Shown: one piece after another, positions 1 to 12,423 of the stretch
Numbering within the stretch: the first letter of the stretch is position 1
Layout of the letters: every line of letters starts with the position of its first letter
Assembly (NCBI GenBank): GCA_027886185.1
Contig: WOAB01000056.1
Span: 8,308,001 to 8,372,000, forward strand
Direction of reading: 5' to 3'
Source of the DNA: Rheum nobile
Taxonomy: Eukaryota; Streptophyta; Magnoliopsida; Caryophyllales; Polygonaceae
Length of the DNA: 64,000 nt
Program-made: the position numbers and the translations under genes
Notes under the pieces: model-generated
The model's database searches: none
What the model saw: only the letters and a program-made list of their open reading frames with translations
What the model was told of the DNA's origin: nothing

Positions 1-58
1 ACGCGCGCGACTTCCCACCAAGATCATCGATCCGGCATTCCCAAGCAGGAACGCATCA
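1..58 (+). repeat. 3' end of the 5' LTR of element A
   Basis: Nearly the same as 24290-24347, including GATCATCGATCC and the terminal ATCA. The primer site follows two bases later. The rest of this LTR lies outside the window, so LTR age cannot be estimated. Confidence 0.9.
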
Positions 59-60
59 AC

Positions 61-73
61 TGGCATCAGAGCC
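61..73 (+). other. Primer binding site of element A (tRNA-iMet type)
   Basis: TGGCATCAGAGCC lies two bases after the LTR end. It is the initiator-Met primer site TGGTATCAGAGC with T to C at position 4, which still allows a G:U pair with the tRNA. Elements C and E carry the same variant, which links the three. Confidence 0.85.
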
Positions 74-837
74 TTTGATCTTGTAAGTCGCTTGACAAGT
101 CTCATTTGTTCACAATTTTTTCGTCTCCATCATCTTGCTTCCGCCATTGTCACAAATTTTTCTCTCTTCAAACACATGCTAGTCCTTTCGGTTTCTACAA
201 GAGAATATCTTGGCCGATTAATTGATTGATCCACGTGCGAAAATTGTGTGATTTGTTTGCATGAAATCTGCGTAATTAATTGATTGATTTACTTAATTAA
301 TTGCAATTTCGCTAATCATATCTTGCATTTTTTCTTGTGTGGCCGTTATAAATCTACATTAAATCTTCTCTCTCTCATATCGCGTAACTCTCGCGATTTC
401 TTTCATTAAGTTACTTAGCCGTTTATTTTTGTTTCATTTGTGTAATCTTATCTCTCATATCGCGTAATTCGAATTTAAAAGTCAAGTCGCATTAAACAAA
501 AAAAAAGGACGCGACATTTAAAAAAAAACACAAGAGAACGAAAGCCAAAATAAGGCAACCTTCTTCCCTCAACGGCTAGGCTCATCTTCTTCATCTCCCC
601 ACCGTCTAGCGTCACACTTAAAGGTTTGTCTTGTGTGTACGCGTTGTTTACGCAAGAGGTTAGGACTTATTTCTTTTGGTTTCATTTGCTTTTGTGCTTG
701 CATATCACACTTGCTTTGCTTGCCTTTAGCTGCCCTCACGGCTAAAAGAACGCACCCTCCTACGTGAACAATTGTTACTTGTTGAGTGCTTACTTGTTCT
801 TTGGTTTTGTATTGTCTTTTGTTCGTTTTTACTCGTG
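74..837 (+). other. 5' untranslated leader of element A
   Basis: AT-rich with poly-A and poly-T runs and no open frame of note. It lies between the primer site and the gag ATG. No riboswitch or other structured element was seen. Confidence 0.7.
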
Positions 838-1649
838 ATGTCTGGTCATATTGTGATAGGTAGCCTCACGGCACCCACCGGTGGGAATGTCCAAGGAGAT
901 GGCAACAACCACCCACCACAGCAAAACATCGCACAACATGAAGTGGTCCTACTCGCCAATCCTCCCCAACAAGACCCCATTCTGGAGCTCTCGGAGGAAC
1001 AACGCGAGATCCAAGAACTTAGGCGCCAAGTTGCCCAATTTCAAGCCATGCAACGTGCTGCGCTGACACAACCCACACCAACTTTAATGGTCCCTATGGA
1101 CACCCTGGGCGCGCCGCGTCACACTGAAGTCGGGCCAAGTCAACAACGCGTCGACAAGGGAAAAGGAGTGATGCCCTCCACTTCAAACTTGCAACCGCGA
1201 CTTCAAAGGATCCAATCAGTGATCGAAAGCCGCCAAGGCTATGTGTCGCATCACGAACGATATGCACCGCGAGCAACACCAGCCGGCTACGACAGCGACT
1301 CCGACCGCGATGAGGACTCCCATGGTGAGTACTCTGAACCCTTTGACTTCCATGACATGTATGAAGCCAGAGGAACAAGACGCCGCTGCGAGATTGCCTC
1401 AACACCACTTGTCGGCCGAGCCAGAAGAGAAGAACGCGACTCAGGTTTGCCGCGTCGATCCTATCGCGCTCTAGACGTTGAGCCGCGTCAGCGTCGCCAT
1501 GACCCCACCCCAGTGCCATTCGACGTCAACGACCACCTTGGCCATCAAAGCGTGCGTACTCCGCATTATGGCTCCGATGGCTATGGATCGACGACGCCGA
1601 CTATCCATGATGACTTCCATGAGTTCGACGACGAGGAGATGGAGGACGT
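838..1649 (+). pseudogene. gag: gag, N-terminal part, element A (cut by element B)
   Basis: I chose the ATG at 838 (MSGHIVIG) because the frame upstream of it is hydrophobic and starts only at a TTG. The visible part is polar and rich in Q, E, D, R and H, with a helical stretch (ELSEEQREIQELRRQVAQF) like the N-terminal coiled coil of plant gag proteins. The frame stops abruptly at 1649, where the LTR of element B begins. Taking out B plus one target copy (17268 bases, a multiple of 3) puts this part in the frame that resumes at 18918. The gag was therefore open at this point when B landed. Confidence 0.85.
1645..1649 (+). other. Left target-site duplication of element B (GACGT)
   Basis: GACGT here faces GACGC at 18913-18917. 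It is a 5-bp duplication with one later substitution, typical of Ty3/gypsy insertion. Confidence 0.75.
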
Positions 1650-4071
1650 TGTAATATCCCTCAATTTTAGTAGGGATATTTGTGTAAATCTCAAAATTTT
1701 ATTTCTAAATAAAGACTTTTTTTGTAATTATTTCATTATTCCTAAAATAGAAACAAAATAGAGATCTTGTTACATAAAGTTGTTACAAGGTATAAGAGTT
1801 ACACACTATAAGTTATTAAATTATTTAAGTGATTCTAAACATATGTTAAGTTTAATTTAAATAAAACTTATGAAAATTTAACCTAGAATATTTAAATCAA
1901 TTTAACAAAGTGTTGTTAAAGATTTAAGTATGGTTAAAGTGATAAGGAAAATTACATAAAATTATTTTAGCCTAAGTTAAATTTGTTATAATTTAATTTT
2001 GGGGATTAAAATAAATATTATAAATTTTATATATTAACTTGGGCCACTTTTGCAATTTACCAAAAATGGCGGAGGGCATAATTATCACAAATTGGAAAGT
2101 CGGGGCCGCGGGTGTAGTTACCCGGAAATGGCTTCTTCAACCTCCAGCTTTCACGTGAAGCTCCTTTTAAGCTTTCAATGGTGGATTTCAATTAGCATTG
2201 GATTCGTTTAGGCCTAATAACTAATGGGCATTCAAGACAAACTTATCGAAAGCCCATGCGTCCTCCATTGAAGCCGATTGGATTAAATGTCATCCAAAAT
2301 CATGGATTTTCAGCCACAAACCCATGCGTCCTCCATTGAAGCCGATTTGAACAAATTAAAAATAGGATAGGATCGTCTTCAATTGGGGCAAATGGATTGA
2401 GGGTTTATGCTTGGTATATTCCCCTATTCGAAAGCCCTATAAATAGGACCCCAGATTCAACCCCAAGATATCCAATTCGAGCTTCAAATCAAAGAACCAT
2501 AAAATACCTTCCCGAGCTATTCGTGAGAGGAATCCGAGTGTTGTGGAGCTTAGTTCGAGCAATTAGCCACATCCGTATCTGCGCCCAAGAGTCCTCTTCG
2601 AAAGCCCCAAGGTTGCGCCGCCGGAGGACCACCAGAGCCGCCCCAACTTGCCCAAGTTCCGGCGAGGTGCTGTACGGCCGCGTTTGGGAGATTAAGTGCT
2701 TTTCGTGAAGCAAGCGAGTTCGTTTTTCGTCAAGCTTCGTAATAAAAGGCAAGTGGCGGTTCACTCTTGCTTATCATTCCATATTTCCTTTAATTATCAG
2801 TTACTTGATTGTTAATTAAAATGGAGTGAAGTATTGTTTTCATTTGGTAACAGATTTCATAAAACAATGTGTTTAAAATATGACTTTATAAATAAGTTGT
2901 ATATATTGCTAGAAACAACGCTATTATATAGTCCTATCTGTTATTAGTGTAACGAATTTTGGTATGGATTTAAATGTAACTTAAATGCTAGATTAGCACG
3001 AGTATTCGTAGGAACGCTAACTAATGCCTTATGAGGATTAGTCGTTTCTTTATAACTTGGTATTAGTCGGAATAATTCTCTAATACTTTTAAAGATCATG
3101 ACCATTGTTTTTTATCCACCCGTTAAGGATAAGAGGTATTTAAGCACCTTGCTAGTGTCATTGAGTTGGGCGTAATGTCACCCTGTGTTATTCTCGTAGT
3201 CACTCGAGATTGTATTAAAAGCTTAACGTGAATATACGTTTTGTAATTAAATAAGATAAGTGCGGTTATGCACATAATTAATATACCATCGGGCGAGGAG
3301 TACAATGTGGAAACCGCCCGGATTCTTGTTAGAGTAAGTCTTCTTTCCAATTTGGATTCACGTTACGCGGTGAGGTTGGTCGTGGACCCAAATAATCAAG
3401 GTCGTTTTTAAACTTGTGTGTAAACTTAACATTCCCAAACATTTGTCATACGTTTCCCATAAGACTCAATTCCCTTGGAGTCTTCTTTTCAGTGCATGTG
3501 TAATTTTAATTATTTCGTGAAAGTACCGGGATATGTATCGTTCATTCGGTTGTTATTCGAGGGACAATGATAGTAAACGGTTACGATCACTAGAACCATT
3601 CTGGTTTCACCCTTGCATAGTATTTCATTAGACTAACCAATCGGGTTTTATTCCTTGCATGGTTGGCTGGTGTCATCCGTCCTATACGGCACATCAGTGG
3701 TTAGTCTCCGAAGACTTGAAGTAACCAATCGAAGAAGAGGCTTGTAGTTGAAGATTTGAGTGTCAGTGTTTTAAGGTTGTTAAGTATTACTTTAATATAT
3801 ATTCTTATAACCTAGTCTTGTACTAGGGTTTAATTAAAAGTCGTCCGCTGTAATTTCACTCTGTTGTAAAATCATCATTCTCATTTTTACGAGAATTCTG
3901 TTAATAAGAGGTTGAGTTTTCATTTAAATATGTCTTCCGCTATTTAATTTTTTGTTATTTAATATACTTATTTAAGATTAATTGTTCCGATTAAAGCCTA
4001 GGGTGACTTTGGACAGTAACGTCTGAGGTCACTGGCGTGTGACATGACCGACATAAGTCGGGGGTGTTACA
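1650..4071 (+). repeat. 5' LTR of element B
   Basis: A 2422-bp LTR matching 7813-9798 plus 18509-18912. It has TG...CA ends and a TATAAATAG box at 2438-2446. A patch near 2248-2280 differs from the 3' LTR. It appears to be a local copy of the CCCATGCGTCCTCCATTG segment found again at about 2321, perhaps by conversion. The short open frames in it are not conserved genes. Confidence 0.95.
2438..2446 (+). promoter_or_regulatory. TATA box of the element B 5' LTR
   Basis: TATAAATAG within the LTR. In the 3' LTR copy the matching stretch (8578-8595) has lost about ten bases including this box, so only the 5' copy keeps it. Confidence 0.65.
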
Positions 4072-4075
4072 GTTA

Positions 4076-4088
4076 TGGTATCAGAGCA
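4076..4088 (+). other. Primer binding site of element B
   Basis: TGGTATCAGAGCA follows the LTR end by four bases and is the standard plant initiator-Met tRNA primer site. Confidence 0.92.
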
Positions 4089-4770
4089 ATGGTTTTAAAA
4101 TTCTTGGCCTACTGTTAGGTTTGAGAATTTTTGAAAATTATTTTCGAAATTATTTTCAACCTATTTTCTATTAAAAAGGAATTTTGAGAAGTTTAAGTGT
4201 TAAATTTAAAGTTTTCTTGGAATTTAACTTAAAATAATGGTTTAGCTATTTGAACTTCAAAAGTTATTTATAGTTGGTTATAAATAGTGTGTTATAAGCA
4301 ATCTAATTTGAGTTTATGATTATAATTTTAAAAGTTGGATTTTTGGTCTTAGTAAGAGTTTTGTGATAATCGTATCACTAGTTTGAGAAACTAACTTTAT
4401 AAATAATTATTTTATTAAGTTAAATATATAAGGTTTAAAAGTACAATGTAGAAAGTTTGAAAGTATAAGGTTTAATAAAAAGTGGTTTTCAAACTTCTGC
4501 AAGCTTTGAGTTGTTACTTCTTCCTTAGATCCATTCTTAGGGATAGTGTCTCTCCTTAGGTTTAATGTCATTTAAAGATTGACGTTTCTCCTAAGGTATC
4601 CATTCTCAAGTAAAGGGAAGAAGATCGTTTCTGCGGTTAATGGTGGAGGGTCATTCAAACTGATATAAAGTTATTAGTTTGGATCCTTATAATTCGTATC
4701 ATAACGTAATTGACTAAGTGTCATGTACAAGTCGAAAAAGTTCTAAACTGACGTTATGGTTCATCAACAG
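4089..4770 (+). other. Leader of element B
   Basis: AT-rich, with no supported gene, between the primer site and gag. Confidence 0.7.
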
Positions 4771-6099
4771 ATGGTGAACACAAGAAACACAATCCATGTC
4801 GGAGCTGGGCCGAGTAACAACCCAAGGCTGAATCTGAGGAGCGCCGCTAATCAAGGGGACGAGAGCGAGTCTGTCTCTCACAATAACCCCGAAGGCAATG
4901 GCCAAGTTCAGGCTAATCCCCAGGTGGTATTCGACGCTACGACCATAGAGGCCATTCGTGGGATCGTCATGCAAGCGGTCACCGATATAATGCGGCCAAT
5001 TGCACCACGGGCACAAGGTGTGCCGGTTCCTCAGGTTACTTTTGAATTTGAGGAGCCAGTGGATCTGGTACCTCAGGTCGATGCCGTCAGGAACAGAGGG
5101 AATTACGGTCGAGCCTTGAAGGCCGTGAGCTCAATGAGGCCTGACAGTTATGATGGTACCAGAGAACCAGTCAGAGTGGCGTATTGGTTCTCGCATATGG
5201 AACGGTTGTTCAAGAACGTGGATTGCACTGAGGCTGAGAAAGTGCACATCGCCTCCCTTCAACTTAAGGATGTGGCTAGCGTATGGTGGGAGAGCACTGG
5301 TTTAGCTAACCATCCCGGGTTGAACTGGGGTATGTTCAAAACAAAGATGACTGACCGTTTCTTTTCCCGTGCTATGAGGGAGGAGAAGCATAAGGAATTC
5401 CTTTACCCTACGACCAAGGGGTTGAAGGTGACTGAGCTTGCAGCTAAGTTCAATCATTTGTTGCAATATGCTAGACCAGAAGTGTCGAGTGAAGAGCAAA
5501 AGATCTGGTACTTCCATAGATGGATGAATCCAGAAATCAAACCTTTGATGGTGCATCACGGTTGTTCTACGCTAGAGCAATATGTGGATGCGGCCTATAA
5601 AATAGAGGCCATACTGGAAGAATCCGCCTGAAAGCGAGAGAAGCAAATTAAAGGAAGGGGTGGGCAACATGATCGCCATGTTGGTACATTCAAGCGACCG
5701 GCATCGCCCACCAAGTTTGAGAAGTCTGGTCACGCTAAGACCGAGACGACTCAGTCTGACTCCGCCAGAGGCTCAGGTTGGAGTAGCGGAGTGATTCAAT
5801 GCCACAACTGTGGTGAAGTTGGGCATAAAAGTCTTAATTGCCAAAAGGAGAAGCGGGTATGTTATAACTGTGGGAAAGAAGGCCACATGAAAACATACTG
5901 TAGGCAGAAGGGTCAAGGACCAACACAGTCTTACCAAGCCTCAAATGTTGGCAATGGGTAGAACCCAAAGCCAAGGATGTTCGCTTTAGAGCAATATATT
6001 GCTCGTAATAAAGGCAAGACGCCTATGGAGTCTTCGGGTCAAGGGCAACGACTCTTTGTGATTCGTCACTCCAATGAGAATGAGACCCTGAACGAGTAA
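4771..6099 (+). pseudogene. gag: gag of element B with two zinc knuckles and two nonsense codons
   Basis: I chose the ATG at 4771 because MVNTRNT resembles the usual start of plant Ty3/gypsy gag; an ATG at 4756 is in the same frame. The capsid region (about 5140-5600) shows the retrotransposon gag pattern RPDSYDG, YWFSHMERLF and VWWEST. Two CCHC knuckles follow, CHNCGEVGHKSLNC and CYNCGKEGHMKTYC (about 5800-5895), for RNA binding in the particle. The frame has TGA at 5629-5631, before the knuckles, and TAG at 5959-5961. Both fit CGA to TGA and CAG to TAG changes. The natural stop is TAA at 6097. No pol follows, so gag was the only protein of the element. Confidence 0.9.
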
Positions 6100-7799
6100 T
6101 TGTAATTTTTGTTGAGTTTTCTTTAAAGAATAAGGAGCGACGACTTGTGTCGATAGTCTCCATAGTTTAGTAATCTGTCTGTTGACTTTCTGTCAGTTGT
6201 TTAATGTAATGTTTCGAATAATAAAGAAGTGTTTCCTTGTTCCGGAAATTACTAAATTCGTTACTATTGCAAATTGTTCATGCAAATAAGAATCCTTGAG
6301 TGCCAAAAGTAGTATATGTCATGTGTTGATAAAGGTTGTTTGGACTCATAAAGGACGGTGTTGGGTTGGGACATGCGTGGTTATTCCCTACCTTGATAGT
6401 GCCAGTTTCGAGGTCAAAACTATTCATAAGAACCCCTCTATTTTCCTGAAATAATGTCAAGTTGGGCATTGACATTATCTGTTCCCTTTGCTCAAAGTCA
6501 TGAGCATTGCCTCGAGAGATTAATGTTGTAAGGATTCCTTGCTATAAGGATTTGGTGTATGTAGTAATGTTCTATGGAGTTTGAGGTTATTCCTCATGTA
6601 CATACTCTGAGCATTAGATGGGGTAGTGAGCTAATATAAAGCTCAAAGTACTTAAGTGTGAGTAGTATAAATTATATATTTAGGTGAATAAATGTATAAG
6701 AGAGATATTTCATAAGGAGTCGTTTCTCTAAGATGATCGTACTCTAATACGATCTTGAGTAAACTTTAAAACCCAAGAATTATGTTGATGAGGTTTATAA
6801 ATGAGTGTGTCCATCATGAGACCAATGTTAAAAGCTTTTGGAAGAGCTAAGTGTGTGAAAGTATTGTTTTGGAAAACCTATTTAAGGTTTCATTATGAGG
6901 CTTTCTTAAGGAAATGATATAAGGACATAAGAGTATTAAGACGATTAAGTCTTGGGTAAATAGTAAATTTCGGTAAAGCAAAAAGGTTGCTTAATTGGTG
7001 ATGATAAATTGTGTGAGGACAATTAAGTGTTTAAGGATTTATGGGTGAGTAACAAACTCAATCGGTAAAAATTTATTTTAATTTAAATGGATTAATAGTA
7101 TGAGATAATGTAAGTGTATGGATTCTGTCAAATGGACTAGATGAAAAGTGACCTATGTCTATTAAGGTGATCTTATGACACGTGTTGGATAAATAAGGTG
7201 ATTGATTATAATCGTGTGAAACGGATTATTAAAATCATGTTTGAGGAAAACATGAATAAGATGTTGTGTGATTAATTGTGAAAAATTAAGGAATCTTAAA
7301 GGTCTTATGTTAGAGCTTGATTAATGGAAAGATTTTGAGTTAAGAGATGGCATAAGGGCCAAATTTAATTAAGGTAAATAAGGAAATTTGTGAGATGTAT
7401 ATGTAAGGAGTAAGATGGTATAACAATTGGAGGTACTAAGATTGGATAGTTGTGTTATAAGCAGATAATGTACGAACTTTGGGAATTGATTATAAAGAGG
7501 AAATTGGAAGAAGAAGGTGTGTTTTCATTCTTAAGGTATATTAAGATCGCAGTGATGATTTTGGAGACTATGATTCTAAAGTAGTTATAATCTTGTGGAT
7601 ATATTAAGAGATATTGTATGGAATAAAACATGGAGACGATATATTTGATGTTATGTCATGGTTGAGGAAACGGATCGACTTCCCTAGGGTTAATTTCGAG
7701 TATGAAGTAATGGAAGATATTAAACTCAAGTAGGGAGATTAATGTGGAAACTGATCCCTCTATCTTGGTAGTGCTAGTTTCGGGGTCGAAACAATTTTT
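6100..7799 (+). other. Non-coding internal region of element B
   Basis: About 1.7 kb with no open frame over 65 codons, lying where pol would be. The stretch near 6391-6430 (GATAGTGCCAGTTTCGAGG) is repeated in diverged form at 7755-7800 next to the polypurine tract. This suggests an internal duplication or a rearranged pol deletion. Nothing else was recognised. Confidence 0.75.
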
Positions 7800-7807
7800 A
7801 AGGGGGT
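7800..7807 (+). other. Polypurine tract of element B
   Basis: AAGGGGGT lies five bases before the 3' LTR and is the expected plus-strand primer for DNA synthesis. Confidence 0.75.
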
Positions 7808-7812
7808 AGTAA

Positions 7813-9798
7813 TGTAATATCCCTCAATTTTAGTAGGGATATTTGTGTAAATCTCAAAATTTTATTTCTAAATAAAGACTTTTTTTTGTAATTATTTCAT
7901 TATTCCTAAAATAGAAACAAAATAGAGATCTTGTTACATAAAGTTGTTACAAGGTATAAGAGTTACACACTATAAGTTATTAAATTATTTAAGTGATTCT
8001 AAACATATGTTAAGTTTAATTTAAATAAAACTTATGAAAATTTAACCTAGAATATTTAAATCAATTTAACAAAGTGTTGTTAAAGATTTAAGTATGGTTA
8101 AAGTGATAAGGAAAATTACATAAAATTATTTTAGCCTAAGTTAAATTTGTTATAATTTAATTTTGGGGATTAAATTAAATATTATAAATTTTATATATTA
8201 ACTTGGGCCACTTTTGCAATTTACCAAAAATGGCGGAGGGCATAATTGTCACAAATTGGAAAGTCGGGGCCGTGGGTGTAATTACCCGGAAATGGCTTCT
8301 TCAACCTCCAGCTTTCACGTGAAGCTCCTTTTAAGCTTTCAATGGTGGATTTCAATTAGCATTGGATTCGTTTAGGCCTAATAACTAATGGGCATTCAAG
8401 ACAAACTTATCCCCCACGTAATTCCCCCATCAATTGGATTAAATGTCATCCAAAATCATGGATTTTCAGCCACAAACCCATGCGTCCTCCATTGAAGCCG
8501 ATTTGAACAAATTAAAAATAGGATAGGATCGTCTTCAATTGGGGCAAATGGATTGAGGGTTTATGCTTGGTATATTCCCCTATTCAAAGTAGGACCCCAG
8601 ATTCAACCCCAAGACATCCAATTTGAGCTTCAAATCGAAGAACCCTAAAATACCTTCCCGAGCTATTCGTGAGAGGAATTCGAGTGTTGTGGAGCTTAGT
8701 TCGAGCAATTAGCCACATACGTAGCTGCGCCCAAGAGTCCTCTTCGAAAGCCCCAAGGTTGCGCCGCCAGAGGACCACCGGAGCAGCCCCAACTTGCCCA
8801 AGTTCCGGCGAGGTGTTGTTCGGCCGCGTTTGGGAGATTAAGTGCCTTTCGTGAAGCAAGCGAGTTCATTTTCCGTCAAGCTTCGTAATCAAAGGCAAGT
8901 GGCGGTTCACTCTTGCTTATCATTCCATATTTACTTTAATTATCAGTTACTTGATTGTTAATTAAAATTGAGTTTTTCATTTGGGAACAGATTTCATAAA
9001 ACAATGTGTTTAAAATATGACTTTATAAATAGGTTGTATATATTGCTAGAAACAACGCTATTATATAGTCCTATTTGTTATTACTGTAACGAATTTTGGT
9101 GTGGATTTAAATGTAACTTAAATGTTAGATTAACACGAGTATTCGTAGGAACGCTAATGTCTTATGAGGATTAGTCGTTTCTTTATAACTTGGTATTAGT
9201 CGGAATAATTCTCTAATACTTTTAAAGGTCGTGACCATTGCTTATTATCCACCCGTTAAGGATAAGAGGTGTTTAAGCACCTTGCTAGTGCCATTGGGTT
9301 AGGCGTAATATCACCCTGTGTTATTCTCGTAGTCACTCGAGATTGTATTAAAAGCTTAACGTGAATATACGTTTTGTAATTAAATAAGATAAGTGCGGTT
9401 ATATACATAATTAATACACCCTCGGGCGAGGAGTACAACGTGGAAACCGTCCGGACTCTTGTTAGAGTAAGTCTTCTTTTCAATCTGGATTCGCGTTACG
9501 CGGTGAGGTTGGTCGTGGACCCAAATAATCAAGGTCGTTTTTAAACTTGTGTGTAAACTTAACATTCCCAAACATTTGTCATACGTTTACCATAAGACTC
9601 AATTCCTTTGGAGTCTTCTTTTCAGTGCATGTGTAATTTTAATCATTCCGTGAAAGTATCGGGTTATGTATCATTCATTCGGTTGTTATTCGAGGGACAA
9701 TGATAGTAAACGGTTACGGTCACTAGAACCATTCTGTTTTCACCCTTGCATAGTCTTTCATTAGACTAACCAACCGGGTTTTATTCCTTGCATGGTTG
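7813..9798 (+). repeat. 3' LTR of element B, first part (interrupted by element C)
   Basis: Begins TGTAATATCCC and follows the 5' LTR base for base, with scattered substitutions and loss of the TATA box near 8585. It breaks at GGTTG (9794-9798), the target of element C, and resumes after 18508. Confidence 0.95.
9794..9798 (+). other. Left target-site duplication of element C (GGTTG)
   Basis: Matches 18504-18508 exactly. The unbroken 5' LTR of B has a single GGTTGGCTGG at the same place (about 3661), which proves the insertion. Confidence 0.97.
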
Positions 9799-10659
9799 TG
9801 ATGTGACCTCGCCTACCATGACAGCTGCAGACGAGGAGGAGGCTATGAGTCTTAGGTCCGCATGTCCCATTACTAGAGCACGAGCCAAAGCTATTCAAGC
9901 TGCGACTCAATCACTGGTGACCAGACTCGTAGCAGGTCAGGGACGTCCAACTACAGATGAGGGATCCATTCTGAGTTTAGTGACAGTTGGGACGTCTACA
10001 CAGTCTGCAGAGATCCCGGAGCTTACAGATTAGAGATATTGATCGCTATTCGCCTAGTTATCGATATTTCTGATTTATGACATTTATCAGTATTTTTCCC
10101 GGATATTATTTATTATTATTTTCAGCATTTTTAGGGAGTTTAGGAGGTCATTTCTATACTTAGAATGACCGAAATTCCTTAGGGTATTTTTAGTATTTTA
10201 TTTGTTTTATTTTTAATCTTTTTGGTTAAGGAAAAGGAAGAGTCTTCCTTTTACTTAATCTAGCTTGTAGTTCCCTTTCTTCTTCACGTTAATATTACAG
10301 ACTTATTGTTGAGAGAAACTCCAATTGAGCCTCCATTAACGTCCTCCTTGATTCTCTTGGTTGAGCTTGCTCCCTCGCGTTTCTGCCATTAATTCCGCTA
10401 GATCTAGGTCGAGCTTGCTCCCTTCTTCTAATCCACTTCAAAATCTCCATCCTTTTCCAGCCCTAAACTGGTCGTGGCCCCCTTCACCCATACGGTCAAC
10501 CCCTCAAATTTCTATCGCTTCCGCAATTGCTTCCGCCTCGCCGTCGTCTTGCAATCTCCATCAACGCAGACGCCTATTCAAGGAGTTGTTTCGCCCCACT
10601 ACGGATTCACCACGATCTCATCCGGGACTTGAGACCTTCTTCATAGCAAGGTCACATCA
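9799..10659 (+). repeat. 5' LTR of element C
   Basis: An 861-bp LTR. Its first part, up to the stop at 10031-10033, encodes the same pol C-terminal tail (PTMTAADEEEAMSLR... to PELTD) that ends the real pol in the 3' LTR. Here it has no upstream start and is not a gene. The later 108-codon frame is LTR sequence only. Confidence 0.96.
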
Positions 10660-10661
10660 AC

Positions 10662-10674
10662 TGGCATCAGAGCC
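10662..10674 (+). other. Primer binding site of element C
   Basis: TGGCATCAGAGCC, two bases after the LTR, the same variant as in A and E. Confidence 0.9.
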
Positions 10675-12423
10675 TTCGAATCTGTAAGTCGAATCGATTC
10701 CTTGCTTATCACAACCTTATTTTCGTGTCAAAAAAATCCAATTTTTTTTTTCTGCATTTTTCTTGATAATTCCGACTGTTATTATTCAGATCTATATTAT
10801 TAAAGTCAAAAATTTTAAAAAAAAAAATCTCTTGAAGGCCGAATTATTTTCTTTAACAAAAACATTGTAGATTTGCATTGAAAACTCGTTTTTGGTGTAA
10901 ATCTGCCTCAAAAAATATATTTGCTTCAATTTTAGTGTTCTTACCTTGTCCCCTACACACAACAATTGCTCTTTGTGTTGGTAATTTGGTGATTGAATTA
11001 TAGATCTAGATTTGCATGCATATAGGTTGAATTGTTGTACTTGACCTTTTTGCCATTAATCTGTGTCTTCTTTGATTTCCTTCTTTCCAACTTGAATCAA
11101 TAGAGTGTGTAGTAGTCTAGAATATTTTTTTTAAGAATTTTTTAGTCCGATCTGCGCAAAGGAGGCAGCCTTGAAGCTCGGTGGTTCGTCCTTGACAATT
11201 AGGGTTCTTGAGTTCTTGTTACAATTTCTCTAATTAAAAAATAAACAAAAAAAAAAGGCTGAGATCTTTCCTTGTAGAAAAAAGCCAGATCTGAAGAATT
11301 GCCAAAAAAAAAAAAAAAATATCAAAAAAAAAGTCAAAACAAATCAAGGCAAATTAGGGAAGTTGTTAGGATACTTACCTTCGGCGCCACACAAACCGAA
11401 GCCAAGCGACACGCCCAGCGTCGGCGCCCAGCAAGCCGCGGCCCAGCGCGCGCGCGCGTCCAGCTGCCAGCGCCTTCTATCCCGGGTGCCCCTAATCCGG
11501 GTTAATAGCCCCCGCCCAGCGCAACGAAGCCGGCCTTCCCAGATCCGGGCTCTTTTCGTGGGTTCCGAAATTTTGACCCTACGAAGGCCTTCGGTATTTT
11601 ATTTTATTTTATTTTATTTTATTTTATTTATTTTATTTCTCTCTTTTTGTGTCGATTTCTGCATTCGCTTTTTACAGTTGTCCTTCTGACTTTGGTGTGA
11701 GTTATCCGCTTTTGTTAGTTTACAGCTGCTTAGCCGGGACACCTAGGTTTACGCCGGATTAATTTCTGTGCCTACCGTTATATCCTAGCGACAGCAGTTG
11801 AGGTTACTGTAGGGGTATTAGATTGCAGGGATCTGAGTCCTTTTATTTTTATTTTTATTTTTCCTTTTTGTGTCGGTTTCTGCATTCGCTTTTTACAGTT
11901 ATCCTTCTGACTTTGGCGTGAGTTATCCGCTTTTGTTAGTTTGCAGCTGCTTAGCCGGGACGCCTAGGTTCACGCCGGATTAAGTTCTGTGCCTACCATT
12001 ATTTCCTGGCGACAGCAGTTGAGGTTTCTGTAGGGGTATTAGAGTGCAGGAGCTTTTTGTGAGAAAAGCCGAACTTAGGTGGCAACGGTGAAGAGATATA
12101 GGGTGCGCAAAGCCAAAATAAGGTAATCGTTACCCTATCGTTATTGATTCAATTCCCATCTCCTCTCTCTCACTGTCTTCGCTGTTATAGTCTTGTTGGC
12201 ATATCTAGGCTTATATTACTGCAATTTATATCTACAATTTGTTTGTTGAGTTATCGCTGCAATTTGTGATTGTTGTGTGATTATCCTTAGCCTTCCCGCC
12301 CTCACGGCCATATCAGCTTTGTTTTCAGTTGTGATATCTTGGTAGTTCGACTTCTCTTTCGTTTCTGTTGCTTTGTTTTTGTTTTTCCTTTGCTCTGTTG
12401 GGGTCTGTTGTCTTTTCAGGATA
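10675..12423 (+). other. Long leader of element C with a tandem duplication
   Basis: About 1.75 kb without a supported gene. It contains an ATTTT-type pentamer run near 11597-11636. A block of about 186 bp is present twice, at roughly 11644-11829 and 11865-12050 (221-bp offset), with scattered differences. A pyrimidine tract ending CTTTTCAG at 12412-12419 sits just before the gag ATG and resembles a splice acceptor. Confidence 0.75.
11644..12050 (+). repeat. Two-copy direct repeat in the element C leader
   Basis: Both copies run from TTTTTGTGTCG through GACAGCAGTTGAGG to GTAGGGGTATTAGA. They are about 90 percent alike by eye, with an AT-rich spacer between them. It could be a replication slip or part of the packaging region. 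Confidence 0.85.

Noticed and set aside
1094..1519. 141-codon minus-strand frame
   Set aside because: Shadow of the gag of element A.
10361..10687. 108-codon frame in the element C LTR, also at 18205 and 49651
   Set aside because: It is the same LTR segment in three LTR copies, starts at TTG, and has no domain. Conservation follows from the LTRs being young.
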